Below are positions 29,851 through 37,742 of a stretch of DNA of 64,000 nt, one piece after another. Every line of letters starts with the position of its first letter. The stretch's first letter is position 1. Source of the stretch: Oscillospiraceae bacterium (GTDB taxonomy: Bacteria; Bacillota; Clostridia; Oscillospirales; Ruminococcaceae). Made by a program: the position numbers and the translations under genes. A model generated the notes under the pieces. That model had not been told where the DNA came from and searched no databases. It was given only the letters and a program-made list of their open reading frames with translations. Where the stretch lies: positions 1 through 64,000 of the forward strand of contig JAFRUS010000040.1 in NCBI GenBank assembly GCA_017438745.1. The letters are read 5' to 3'.

Positions 29851-30459
29851 ATGGCTAAGGTCACATGGAAACCAGGAACGCTTATGGCGCCGCTTCCGGC
29901 AGTGCTCGTTTCCTGCGGAACAATGGAAAAGGCGAATGTTTTTACTGTTGCCTGGACGGGAATAATCAATACTCATCCGACTATGGTGTACATTTCAGTG
30001 AGACCGTCGAGACATTCCTATGAAATAATACGCAGAAGCGGAGAATTTGTTATCAATCTCACAACTTCGGCAATGGCACATTCAGTGGATTTCTGCGGAG
30101 TACGTTCCGGAAGTAAGATCGACAAAATAGAAAAGTGCGGATTTCACAAAGAAAAGGCTTCAAAGGTGGAGGCTCCTGTTATTTCGGAAAGCCCGCTGAG
30201 TCTTGAATGTAAGGTCATCGAAGTAAAGCGTCTCGGCACGCACGATATGTTCATAGCCGAGGTCGTTGCCGTGGATATCGAGGAAAGATATATCGACAGT
30301 AAAGGCAAGCTAAATCTCCAGCAGGCAGGCCTTATGGCCTACTCCCACGGCGAATATTTCTCACTCGGAAGAAAACTCGGCGAGTTCGGGTATTCAGTGA
30401 GAAAGAAGCCGTCTAAGAAGAAAACAAAGCCTGTGAAAGACATCAAGCAGAAAAGCTGA
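29851..30459 (+). CDS. Flavin reductase-like (FMN-binding split-barrel) protein
   Basis: A 202-residue protein of the flavin reductase-like family. Family traits seen are LMAPLPAVLVSCG near the start, the NVFTVAWTG and HPTMVYISVRPSRHSYE strands that line the FMN site, and a basic Lys-rich tail (KKPSKKKTKP). The ATG at 29851 is nine bases after CGGAG; the ATG at 29845 is only three bases after it and is less likely. Reaction partner unknown: it may reduce flavins or be an FMN-binding redox protein. It sits 14 bp after the cyclase gene and ends the operon before a terminator. Confidence 0.85.
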   Translation: MAKVTWKPGTLMAPLPAVLVSCGTMEKANVFTVAWTGIINTHPTMVYISVRPSRHSYEIIRRSGEFVINLTTSAMAHSVDFCGVRSGSKIDKIEKCGFHKEKASKVEAPVISESPLSLECKVIEVKRLGTHDMFIAEVVAVDIEERYIDSKGKLNLQQAGLMAYSHGEYFSLGRKLGEFGYSVRKKPSKKKTKPVKDIKQKS

Positions 30460-30502
30460 TACTAGTCTTGATTTTAGTTTGCAGACGGAAAGAATAATTA
30501 TT

Positions 30503-30539
30503 GATCTCAGATATTGATATTAGTATCTGAGATTTTTTT
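30503..30539 (+). terminator. Intrinsic terminator of the der-to-flavin-reductase cluster
   Basis: Stem ATCTCAGATA / TATCTGAGAT followed by seven T. Confidence 0.82.
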
Positions 30540-30559
30540 ATACAGCAATGAACACGTTT

Positions 30560-30592
30560 TGTTACACGAATGTTACATGACTCTGATATAAT
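30560..30592 (+). promoter_or_regulatory. Response-regulator operon promoter with 11-bp direct repeat
   Basis: TGTTACA occurs at 30560-30566 and again at 30571-30577, an exact 11-bp period, followed by TATAAT at 30587-30592. Two in-phase heptamers in place of a good -35 box are typical of promoters activated by OmpR/PhoB-family regulators, so autoregulation by the next gene is likely. Confidence 0.6.
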
Positions 30593-30625
30593 CAGTATCA
30601 GAAGAGCAGGAAAGGTGGTATGGCA

Positions 30626-31294
30626 ATGAAAATTCTGCTTATTGAAGATGATCTGCAGATCTGTAAGGTAATAACGAAGTATTTTACTAACAACGGTGCA
30701 GAGATAACAGAAGTGCATAACGGCACTGACGCTCTTGATACCGTGGAAAAGGGGCTTGATGGCTATTCACTGGTTCTTCTTGATATTATGCTTCCTGGTG
30801 CCGACGGATTTACAGTATGCCGCAGTATAAGGCGCCGCAGCGACATACCGGTCATATTCATAACAGCAAGAGCCCGCGAGGAGGATATCCTTCACGGCTA
30901 TGATCTCGGATGCGATGATTACATAGTAAAGCCATTTCTTTTAACTGCTCTTTTCGCAAAATGCACCGCAGTGGTAAACCGCAATGAGGGAATTAAAAAC
31001 AGCGTTGTAAAGTGCGGAGACATAAGCATTGATACCAGAAAGCTTACATGCTATGTCGGTGATGAGGAAGTTGAACTGACGCAGAAAGAGTTTGCGCTGA
31101 TGAGTTATCTGATAAATCACGAGGGCTGGGTCGTTGACCGCAACACTCTGCTCGACAAGGTATGGGGAGAAGATTATTTCGGCGTTGACCGTGTGGTGGA
31201 TAACACCGTAAAGCGTCTGAGGAAAAAGCTCGGAGAAGCCGGAAAACAGATACATACCGCAATCGGCAGAGGATATAAGCTCACGGACAATTAA
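30626..31294 (+). CDS. OmpR-family response regulator
   Basis: A 222-residue two-component regulator. The receiver domain (1-~115) has the acidic pocket EDD, phospho-acceptor Asp in LVLLDIMLPGADG (near 50), and Lys in YIVKPF. The C-terminal winged helix (~130-222) has TQKEFALMSYL and the recognition-helix region DRVVDNTVKRLRKKLG. The ATG at 30626 (MKILLIEDD) fits AAAGGTGG better than the ATG two codons upstream. The kinase gene follows 11 bp later. Target genes unknown. Confidence 0.93.
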   Translation: MKILLIEDDLQICKVITKYFTNNGAEITEVHNGTDALDTVEKGLDGYSLVLLDIMLPGADGFTVCRSIRRRSDIPVIFITARAREEDILHGYDLGCDDYIVKPFLLTALFAKCTAVVNRNEGIKNSVVKCGDISIDTRKLTCYVGDEEVELTQKEFALMSYLINHEGWVVDRNTLLDKVWGEDYFGVDRVVDNTVKRLRKKLGEAGKQIHTAIGRGYKLTDN

Positions 31295-31305
31295 GAAGGA
31301 GCTGA

Positions 31306-33060
31306 ATGTGTATGAAAAAGAGATTTAAGAAAACAAAACGTGAGACTTTAAAGGGACTTATTATAAAAACGGTTGTTATCGCATCACTGATATGCGGTGC
31401 GTTTGCAATTATAAGATGGAACATGATGTGCAGAGTAGTTGATTATCAGTTAGGAGATAAAACAGATATCAGTTATGAAGCAAACAGAATTGACAGCAGA
31501 AAAGGAAATGGTGATCCATTACCGGAATTACTTAATGAAATGACACAACATGCTTACACCGCAGTAAATGTACCTGATATTTATGTTCCGTCACCGGATG
31601 AGATAATATCTTCTATATTAAACTGGAGCACTGTGAGTAAATCTGTGTCATGCGTAAGTTCCGGTACAGTTTATGATACTCCAGGATGTTATTCAGTTGC
31701 GGTTATTACCGATGAGGCAGGTAACATTATCGGTGAAAATACTGAAAGATTTATTATGAATATATGGTTCCGTGAAGGAGAATGTGAATTTTATTCATTT
31801 GCTGAGAACACATCCGATGATCCGGAAGTAGCCAGTTTATTCGAAGAACTAAAAAACAGCTCTTCTTTCCCTTACCATGTAAGAGATGATATTGAGGTTG
31901 ACAGTGCGTATATAAACAGAAAAACTCATGAGTTTATTCCGTGTAAATTCAGAATAAAACATGAAGAACCAGTATTTAACAGCGACGGATTGGATCATAT
32001 TAATACCACATCAAAAGAGTTCAGCATTTCTGTCAAAGAGAAAGATTTTGAGTTTATAGAATTCAGTGCAGATTCTGAACACTTTCCTCATTGTGCAGAT
32101 CCATGGTTTGGCGGTGAAAAGCAGGAAGATATAGACCGTATTCTTGAATGCTTTGAATTAGTTCGTTTCAGAGGTGGAATCAGTGACACTGAAAAGTTTA
32201 GTAAACTGATGGAAGAATCCGATACTTATAATGAACAAAGTTATTCAGTATATCTTAATGGTGAAATGTATAATGTATTTATGATAGATATCCTGAAATA
32301 TAAAACTCCGGAATTTAAGAATCTTTTCCGTAAGAATGTTTTTCATTTCAGCATTATAGTTTTTATCATCGCAGCTCTTTTATGCCGCCACAGATATTAT
32401 AAAAACAAGACTAAATATGCGCTGGAAGACTACGAGCGGGATCTTACCAACCATCTTGCCCATGATATGAAAACACCTCTTATGGCGATAGGCGGCTATG
32501 CCGAGAACATCCTTGACGGAAAGCTGACAGAGGATGAAAAGAAGGAGTATCTTGAAGCGATAATCGAAAACGTGGAATTTGCCGATTCGACCATGAGCAG
32601 GACACTTATGCTCAACAGCATGGACGGAAACGCTGGATTTAAGTATGAAACGACCGATGTGGGCAAGGTAGTAAGTGAGGCAGTGAAGAAATATGAGCCG
32701 CTGCTTGAACAGAATAATATAAGCTTTTCACTTGAAGGTAGCGCGACAGCCAAGGCTGAATCAACATCTTTCGAAAAGATAGTGGAAAACCTCATCTCCA
32801 ACGCAGTGAAATACACACCTGAAAGCGGAAGTATTAAAGTAATGATCGACAAAAATAAAATGGTCATTTCCAATACCGTAAACGGAAAGATAGATACCCG
32901 AAAACTCAAAGAACCTTTCGTTCGCGGTGAAGAATCCAGAAGCAATCTGGGAGGAAGCGGCCTCGGCCTTTCCATCGCCGAACGTGCAGCAGCACTTAAC
33001 GGCTTCAGACTGAATATATCATGTACGGACAATGAATTCAAAGCAGAAGTGAAGTTCTGA
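31306..33060 (+). CDS. Membrane sensor histidine kinase
   Basis: Cognate kinase of the preceding regulator, 584 residues. A first membrane helix lies at ~18-38, then an extracytoplasmic sensor of about 300 residues and a second helix at ~345-365. The HisKA motif HLAHDMKTPL (His near 385) and ATP-lid motifs NLISNAVKYT and GGSGLGLSIAE follow. The sensor half is rich in TTA, ATA and AAT codons, while the kinase half from about 32.4 kb uses CTG, CTT, GCC and ATC like its neighbours, suggesting a swapped sensor. A second ATG at 31312 is an equally possible start. I do not recognise the sensor domain. Confidence 0.92.
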   Translation: MCMKKRFKKTKRETLKGLIIKTVVIASLICGAFAIIRWNMMCRVVDYQLGDKTDISYEANRIDSRKGNGDPLPELLNEMTQHAYTAVNVPDIYVPSPDEIISSILNWSTVSKSVSCVSSGTVYDTPGCYSVAVITDEAGNIIGENTERFIMNIWFREGECEFYSFAENTSDDPEVASLFEELKNSSSFPYHVRDDIEVDSAYINRKTHEFIPCKFRIKHEEPVFNSDGLDHINTTSKEFSISVKEKDFEFIEFSADSEHFPHCADPWFGGEKQEDIDRILECFELVRFRGGISDTEKFSKLMEESDTYNEQSYSVYLNGEMYNVFMIDILKYKTPEFKNLFRKNVFHFSIIVFIIAALLCRHRYYKNKTKYALEDYERDLTNHLAHDMKTPLMAIGGYAENILDGKLTEDEKKEYLEAIIENVEFADSTMSRTLMLNSMDGNAGFKYETTDVGKVVSEAVKKYEPLLEQNNISFSLEGSATAKAESTSFEKIVENLISNAVKYTPESGSIKVMIDKNKMVISNTVNGKIDTRKLKEPFVRGEESRSNLGGSGLGLSIAERAAALNGFRLNISCTDNEFKAEVKF

Positions 33061-33068
33061 TCAGAAAC

Positions 33069-33120
33069 GGTGCACCTTCGGTGCGCTATAGAAAAAAAGC
33101 ACGCCGCCGGCGTGCTTTTT
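33069..33120. terminator. Double-hairpin repeat, copy a (bidirectional terminator)
   Basis: A small GCACC-TTC-GGTGC hairpin (33072-33084) is followed by a strong A-run, GCACGCC / GGCGTGC stem and T-run (33094-33120). It lies between convergent genes and can stop both. The same unit recurs at 34117-34165. Confidence 0.82.
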
Positions 33121-33129
33121 GTATCAGAT

Positions 33130-34011
33130 CTAACGGTATATTCTTTTTCGGATGAAGAGTATCATCAATGCAGTTTCTACTATGATAAACACTGATATCA
33201 AATGGATATTACGGAATAGTATTTCCGATGTGGTCATGTAGTTGCATTCATTTCTGTATCCGGCAAGAAGAAACAGTGCCGATGATGCAAAAATGAGTTT
33301 GTAGAGACTGAAATTATCCATTGATAGTTCATTTATAAAACTCAGGTAAGCAATGGAATACGGTATTAAAATTACTATACCGATCACTATATAATGCTTA
33401 TCCGGAGCGGTAGCTGAGTATTTTCCTGACAGCAGCATGAGAACTGGAATCAGTGTCATTCCTAAGGCTAATGATGCCAGCGGGAGAATACTTCTTTTTT
33501 CGAATATCCTGTGTTTTGTATCCGGTAATGATCTCAGTATGAATTTGCAGCAGAGCATCATGATGAGGAAAAATATTATCATCATTGTTGGAAATGCAGC
33601 CCATGAATTACCTCCTATCATTTCGTGAAGTCCGGGAAAGTAATAGTTCATTTTTGATCCGAACATCAGAAATGAAATCTGTATGATTATCAGTATCATA
33701 TTGAAAACTGGTTTACGAGGATTCTGTTTTACAGAAGATGACATGGAATGAAGAACATCGCTGAAGACATTTTCCATTTTTTCTTCCTTGTATTCATTGA
33801 CGGTTATTCCGCCGGTGACAATATCCTGTATGCGTATATCAAGTACTTCCGACAGCTTTTCAATAACACCTACGTCCGGAAAGCTTTCTCCGTTTTCCCA
33901 TCTGGAAACTGCCTTGTTGGTAACACCTATGAGGTCACCAAGCTCACACTGGGTTAAGTTTTTCTTTGTACGTGCTTCTCTGATCAGAGCACCGGTTTTT
34001 ACTTTATCCAT
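33130..34011 (-). CDS. XRE-family regulator with C-terminal membrane domain
   Basis: A 293-residue protein. The N-terminal 65 residues form a Cro/C1-type helix-turn-helix (LTQCELGDLIGVTNKAVSRWE). After a short charged stretch come about six hydrophobic helices between residues ~95 and 290. This architecture, a DNA-binding domain tethered to a polytopic membrane domain, is common in Firmicutes, but its signals and targets are mostly unknown. The gene is AT-rich and monocistronic, facing the kinase gene. Confidence 0.88.
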   Translation of the reverse strand: MDKVKTGALIREARTKKNLTQCELGDLIGVTNKAVSRWENGESFPDVGVIEKLSEVLDIRIQDIVTGGITVNEYKEEKMENVFSDVLHSMSSSVKQNPRKPVFNMILIIIQISFLMFGSKMNYYFPGLHEMIGGNSWAAFPTMMIIFFLIMMLCCKFILRSLPDTKHRIFEKRSILPLASLALGMTLIPVLMLLSGKYSATAPDKHYIVIGIVILIPYSIAYLSFINELSMDNFSLYKLIFASSALFLLAGYRNECNYMTTSEILFRNIHLISVFIIVETALMILFIRKRIYR

Positions 34012-34116
34012 ACGATCACCATCCTGTTTTAGCGCTTTTCTGTTGATATAATCATAACATAAAAGCGGAACTTTGGCAATCTATTATAGCGAGAATCACG
34101 CATTTACGTCCTTGGT

Positions 34117-34165
34117 GCACCTTCGGTGCGCTACCTAAAAAAAGCACGCCGCCGGCGTGCTTTTT
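34117..34165. terminator. Double-hairpin repeat, copy b
   Basis: GCACC-TTC-GGTGC (34117-34129), then A-run, GCACGCC / GGCGTGC, T-run (34137-34165). It ends four bases before the stop of the minus-strand membrane gene and is nearly identical to copy a. Confidence 0.8.
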
Positions 34166-34168
34166 GTT

Positions 34169-34972
34169 TCAGGCTCCATATGTAACTGTATTCGTATCAA
34201 AGTTTATCGTTATACTTTTGGTATGCTGATGATTCCAGTCACCGTTCGAAGAAATAATATATATCGTTCCGCGGCCGTCTTCTTTACCAGCTGTACCGGT
34301 TCTTGGTCTTATGGTATCATTGGTGTATCCGTGGTCATCAGGTTTGAAATACCATTCTTTAAAAGCCTTTACTTCTTCGTTCTCATTATCGACATTGTAT
34401 TTTTCAAGATCAAATGAAGCAACGGCGAGTTTTTCGGCTTCACTTTGTATTTCTGCAATGCCTTTATCGTCTGTGGTTAAATCCAGAGTCAGCATTGGAG
34501 ATGCCTGCAGAAATCCCGGAAAGTACCAAAGATTATAATAAGTTAATGTTTCCGGGAGTTTATCAGGGAGCAGATCAGTTTTAGTTCCGCCGGCTTTTTC
34601 TATATAGAGTTTTGAAAACTTATACTGTAAAGGGGAAAAACTGTTTATCGTAGGAATCTGAAGAGTAAAAATTATTGAGAAAAAGAAGATAAATCCGGCA
34701 GCTAATGGCGTCAGAAAGGTAAAGATCACTTCGTCTGATACAGGACGTATTTTAACAGCAGATTCTTCAGATGTGATGCAGTCATTGTATTTCCGTATTC
34801 TTCTGATATTTCTGTAAATTCTGAATGCAAAAAAGGCAGTAATAAAAAAGGTGTGGAATCCAGTGTGCAAACCTGTAAGCAAAACGACGATAAACCATGA
34901 GACGATGCAAACAGCGTATATGCAGATCCTTATTGTTATTACTTTTTTGTTTACAGCGACAGTGTGCTCCAT
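34169..34972 (-). CDS. Hypothetical membrane protein
   Basis: I do not recognise this 267-residue protein. It has two hydrophobic helices near the N-terminus (residues ~12-50), a short basic cytoplasmic loop, and a third helix (~85-110). A soluble part of about 155 residues follows, presumably outside the membrane and ending ITINFDTNTVTYGA. AGGAGGAA precedes the ATG at 34970-34972. A decayed second copy of the same gene is visible at 38727-38845. Base composition is AT-rich compared with the housekeeping genes. Confidence 0.7.
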   Translation of the reverse strand: MEHTVAVNKKVITIRICIYAVCIVSWFIVVLLTGLHTGFHTFFITAFFAFRIYRNIRRIRKYNDCITSEESAVKIRPVSDEVIFTFLTPLAAGFIFFFSIIFTLQIPTINSFSPLQYKFSKLYIEKAGGTKTDLLPDKLPETLTYYNLWYFPGFLQASPMLTLDLTTDDKGIAEIQSEAEKLAVASFDLEKYNVDNENEEVKAFKEWYFKPDDHGYTNDTIRPRTGTAGKEDGRGTIYIISSNGDWNHQHTKSITINFDTNTVTYGA

Positions 34973-35388
34973 AGTACTTCCTCCTCAGATATTGTATTTG
35001 GAATTCCCTGATATTATGATATCACAAATGAATGTGAATGTCAATAAAAATATATCGAAAAACAATAAAATATTTTCGAAACACAATGTGGCGATTCATA
35101 TGATATAAAAACTGCGGTTGAGTGGAAATAAAATCTGGGTTTGATAAGCCAAAAACTTTGGTTTGCTGCCGAAAGACTTGGGTTTGATACTGGAAAACCA
35201 CATCTGTGCCTCAATTGCAAACGTAGCACATAAGTAGTATAATTAATGGTCTGGCGGTGATAATGGACTATGTGCCAGATCCGTTCGGAGTAGCAAAGAT
35301 AAATCAGAAAGCTGAAGATACAGTATAGATTTTTACTTGTGTTTGTAGTATAATATAATAAAGACTTCAGGAAAGGATTGGTGTATAT
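34973..35388. other. Gene-poor AT-rich gap
   Basis: No supported gene. A 21-codon frame at about 35263-35328 (MDYVPDPFGVAKINQK...) has weak ribosome-binding context and looks like a remnant. TATAAT-like sequences occur just before the small gene at 35389, without a convincing -35 box. Confidence 0.4.
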
Positions 35389-35574
35389 ATGAATTATGTT
35401 TATCCGACTAATAGACCATTTAAAGTAAGCGGCGATTTTGAATTTAATAAAAAACCTTCAGAAGAGTCAGTAGCTATAAAAAAGTTTATCGATTCTCATA
35501 ATTTTTCAGTTTCACTTGATCCGGAGACAGGGGAGCCAGTTGTAGAAGTTACGGAGAAAACGAATGAACAATAA
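35389..35574 (+). CDS. Small acidic protein, putative antitoxin-like partner
   Basis: A 61-residue hydrophilic protein of no recognised family, ending with an acidic tail (VVEVTEKTNEQ). Its last 11 bases overlap the start of the GNAT gene, so the two are translationally coupled. The size, order and overlap are those of a toxin-antitoxin pair. The sequence does not look like the ribbon-helix-helix (DUF1778) antitoxins that usually accompany GNAT toxins. The antitoxin role is inference from position only. Confidence 0.6.
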   Translation: MNYVYPTNRPFKVSGDFEFNKKPSEESVAIKKFIDSHNFSVSLDPETGEPVVEVTEKTNEQ

Positions 35575-36112
35575 ACTTAATATAAAGTTGTTTACTGAAG
35601 AACTTCAAAAGAAATTTGCTTGTAATTTTCATTGTGGAAATTCCTATATTGATCAATTTATCAGAAATCCGATTTCGCTGGATAACAGTTTCGGAAAAAC
35701 TTATGTATATTTATCTGATAAAGAAGATGTACTGATCGGTTTTTATAACCTTGGTGTTGGATACGTTGAAAGTGTAAAAAATAATCAGACATATAAAATA
35801 GGTGGCGCAGTACATATAAATGAATTTGCTCTTGATTCAAGATTTCACAGCATTTTAATAAGTTACGATGAAGAGGGACGTAAAATTAATTTATCCGATA
35901 TTCTTTTGAATGATTGCTTGAATAGAATAAATAATATCAGAAATGAATGTTTAGGATATTCATTTGTAACTTTATGTTCCACTGAGGAAGGACGCAGCCT
36001 CTATTTGAGAAGTGATTTTGAAGACCTTGATGAATCTCTTAATTTCAGTATTGAAAACACAGAGGAAAAATGCAGTCAAATGTTGTTGTGGATCGATAAA
36101 GATATGATTTGA
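35564..36112 (+). CDS. GNAT-fold acetyltransferase, toxin-like
   Basis: A 182-residue protein resembling TacT-type GNAT toxins, which acetylate aminoacyl-tRNA. Similar traits are an early F.C.NSYIDQFI segment, a TYVYLSDKEDVLIGFYNLGVG beta-hairpin pair (residues ~48-68) like the FVV..D..VIGYY.L pattern, and a late LYLRSDFEDL region at the position of the Y..GF motif. The usual R-x-x-G-x-G/A CoA loop is not clear, so activity is uncertain. GGAG precedes the ATG, which overlaps the upstream small gene by 11 nt. Codons are AT-rich, consistent with an acquired module. A terminator follows. Confidence 0.6.
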   Translation: MNNKLNIKLFTEELQKKFACNFHCGNSYIDQFIRNPISLDNSFGKTYVYLSDKEDVLIGFYNLGVGYVESVKNNQTYKIGGAVHINEFALDSRFHSILISYDEEGRKINLSDILLNDCLNRINNIRNECLGYSFVTLCSTEEGRSLYLRSDFEDLDESLNFSIENTEEKCSQMLLWIDKDMI

Positions 36113-36119
36113 TTAATAC

Positions 36120-36156
36120 AAAGTCAGTGATATATTTTACTGACTTTGTTTTTTTA
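36120..36156 (+). terminator. Terminator of the GNAT pair
   Basis: Stem AAAGTCAGT / ACTGACTTT followed by a long T run. Confidence 0.82.
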
Positions 36157-36261
36157 TAGCCCTTTTTGTAATATACATATCTAAAATCAGCTCAGTTATA
36201 ATACAGGGCTGATTTTGATTATATCCAAAGAGTAATTGTGCACAATTTTCAATGAGTATGG

Positions 36262-36361
36262 TTGTTATTGTTAGTTAAATATGATATAATTTAATGTAGA
36301 TAAATTTGTTCTAACTGATTTAAATTGTAATATTCTAAAATCCTGTGAAGGGATTTTTTAT
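36262..36361 (+). ncRNA. Possible short RNA or leader: promoter followed closely by a terminator
   Basis: TTGTTA (36262-36267), 17-bp spacer and TATAAT (36285-36290) are followed about 45 bp later by a hairpin AAAATCC / GGATTTTTT (36337-36359). A transcript of roughly 65 nt is predicted, either a small RNA or an attenuated leader of the short ORF at 36416. No known RNA family is recognised. Confidence 0.3.
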
Positions 36362-36415
36362 AAGTGTTTTCATAAAGCTTTGGTAGAATTATAACTGAAT
36401 TGCAGGGAGGAAAAA

Positions 36416-36544
36416 ATGTTTAATCCGGGAAATAAAGTGCGTTTAAAAATTGACCACTCAAAGATAGGAATAGTTGCAGCTGTTGTTTCACAGGAACCTG
36501 TAGCAAGTTATCTTGTATTTCTAAACCTGGGTTTGGTAAAGTGA
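36416..36544 (+). pseudogene. Short ORF, likely remnant of a larger gene
   Basis: A 42-codon frame (MFNPGNKVRLKIDHSKIGIV...) with a good GGGAGG site. Its start resembles the small beta-barrel at the N-terminus of some SNF2/DEAD helicases (G.RVRL..DPS..G.V), a weak recognition. Just before the stop, the other frame continues with coding-like VRFKEEEIKN, suggesting a frameshift before the rest was lost. A GC-rich hairpin follows at 36566-36590. Confidence 0.4.
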
Positions 36545-36565
36545 GATTCAAAGAAGAGGAGATAA

Positions 36566-36590
36566 AAAATCACGCCGGCGGCGTGATTTT
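36566..36590. repeat. Hairpin repeat related to the double-hairpin family, copy c
   Basis: AAAATCACGCC-GGC-GGCGTGATTTT. It resembles the second hairpin of copies a and b, with the first hairpin missing. Confidence 0.65.
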
Positions 36591-36686
36591 GCTTTGAAAC
36601 TGATATGTATCATTCATTAATTTCCTGTTCAAGAATATCCGTAAGAACAGAATAAAAATCATTTATTTTCATGATAGTTAAAATGC

Positions 36687-36715
36687 TTGACATCAAAAAC
36701 CAAAAATAGTACAAT
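36687..36715 (+). promoter_or_regulatory. Promoter of the lipoprotein gene at 36769
   Basis: TTGACA (36687-36692), 17-bp spacer, TACAAT (36710-36715). Confidence 0.7.
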
Positions 36716-36768
36716 ATATACATCGCTGCGTTCTGATAATGAAAAAATAATTTATGGAGGAAAATAAA

Positions 36769-37509
36769 TTGAAGAAGAACATTATTTTAGCTTTAATATT
36801 GGCAGCAAGTATGACAATGGCTATGACGAGTTGCGGAAAAACAGGTGAAGAAGTGTCTAACGGAACAGAACAGTCTTCATATAATGAGGCTATAGGTATA
36901 GACGAAGCTGTAACGGAAGCAGAAACAGAAGCTGAAGTTGAAGAGGTAGTTATAGAACCAACACAGGAGATTCTTGCTGCTGATATTGATTCTTGGAAGA
37001 TTCAGATAGGTAACAAAGTATATACTCTACCTGTAACTCTTCAGACGTTATTAGATGATGGAGCAGTAATTCTTGACAACACAAATCCTATTAGTGATGT
37101 TATAGGAGCGCATAGTGGCGATGGTGTTATATTTTCAATGGATGATAAAGAATATGATTTGTATTTTGAAAATTATTCCGAAGATAGAAAACAAATAAAG
37201 GATTGCTATGCTTATCTCACTTACATTAATAAGAGCGAGAATTTTATATTCCCTAAAGGTATTAGAGTTGGGGTAACTGTAGCTGATTTAAAAAATGCTT
37301 GGGGAGAACCAACTGAAGACAATTTAGATGAATTAAGATACATTGAGTATTATAAGCGTGTAGGAGAGAGTACAACACATCAGAAATATAGGTATGATGT
37401 TGAAATAGATTTAGAACAGCAGACTATAACAGGTATTTCATTTCATTCAGATTTAGATTACGCCATGGGAGACGTAGCAAACTTTGTTGATGTCACCGAA
37501 TCGGAATAA
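36769..37509 (+). CDS. Lipoprotein with a SmpA-like C-terminal domain
   Basis: A 246-residue lipoprotein of unknown role. The signal peptide ends in lipobox MTSC (Cys near residue 22). An acidic Thr/Glu linker follows, then a globular part from ~75 in which GIRVGVTVADLKNAWGEP resembles the SmpA/OmlA helix motif. The start is probably the TTG at 36769, eight bases after GGAGG; the in-frame ATG at 36754 overlaps that site. After the TAA at 37507 the same frame stays open for 25 codons of Ser/Thr/Glu-rich sequence to a second stop at 37585-37587, as if the C-terminal tail was cut by a recent nonsense mutation. Confidence 0.75.
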   Translation: MKKNIILALILAASMTMAMTSCGKTGEEVSNGTEQSSYNEAIGIDEAVTEAETEAEVEEVVIEPTQEILAADIDSWKIQIGNKVYTLPVTLQTLLDDGAVILDNTNPISDVIGAHSGDGVIFSMDDKEYDLYFENYSEDRKQIKDCYAYLTYINKSENFIFPKGIRVGVTVADLKNAWGEPTEDNLDELRYIEYYKRVGESTTHQKYRYDVEIDLEQQTITGISFHSDLDYAMGDVANFVDVTESE

Positions 37510-37619
37510 ATAACTTCAGATGTATCTGGATCAGAAACACCAAAAGCTGACGAAGAATCAACCGAAACATCTGCAACAGACGAGTAAACTCTCTCTAAAC
37601 ATAAAATAACGGTTCAGAC

Positions 37620-37644
37620 AAAAGGGCACAAGCGTGCCCTTTTT
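37620..37644 (+). terminator. Terminator of the lipoprotein gene
   Basis: AAAGGGCAC / GTGCCCTTT stem with a following T run. Confidence 0.8.
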
Positions 37645-37650
37645 AAAGTA

Positions 37651-37697
37651 GTACGCTTTCAGCGTACCATTGAAAAAGCACGCCGGCGGCGTGCTTT
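37651..37697. repeat. Double-hairpin repeat, copy d
   Basis: GTACGCT-TTC-AGCGTAC (37651-37667) then AAAGCACGCC-GGC-GGCGTGCTTT (37675-37697). It has the same two-hairpin layout as copies a and b and probably ends the minus-strand pair at 37743-38643. Confidence 0.75.
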
Positions 37698-37742
37698 ATT
37701 TGTTATTCATCGCATTAATAATGCTGTCGATATTAGTCTCAG

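Noticed and set aside
35263..35328. 21-codon ORF upstream of the GNAT pair
   Set aside because: Weak ribosome-binding context and no recognisable family; noted only as a possible relic.
36610..36672. 20-codon minus-strand ORF (MKINDFYSVLTDILEQEINE)
   Set aside because: Too short, no clear ribosome site, and no conservation evidence; it may be a remnant.
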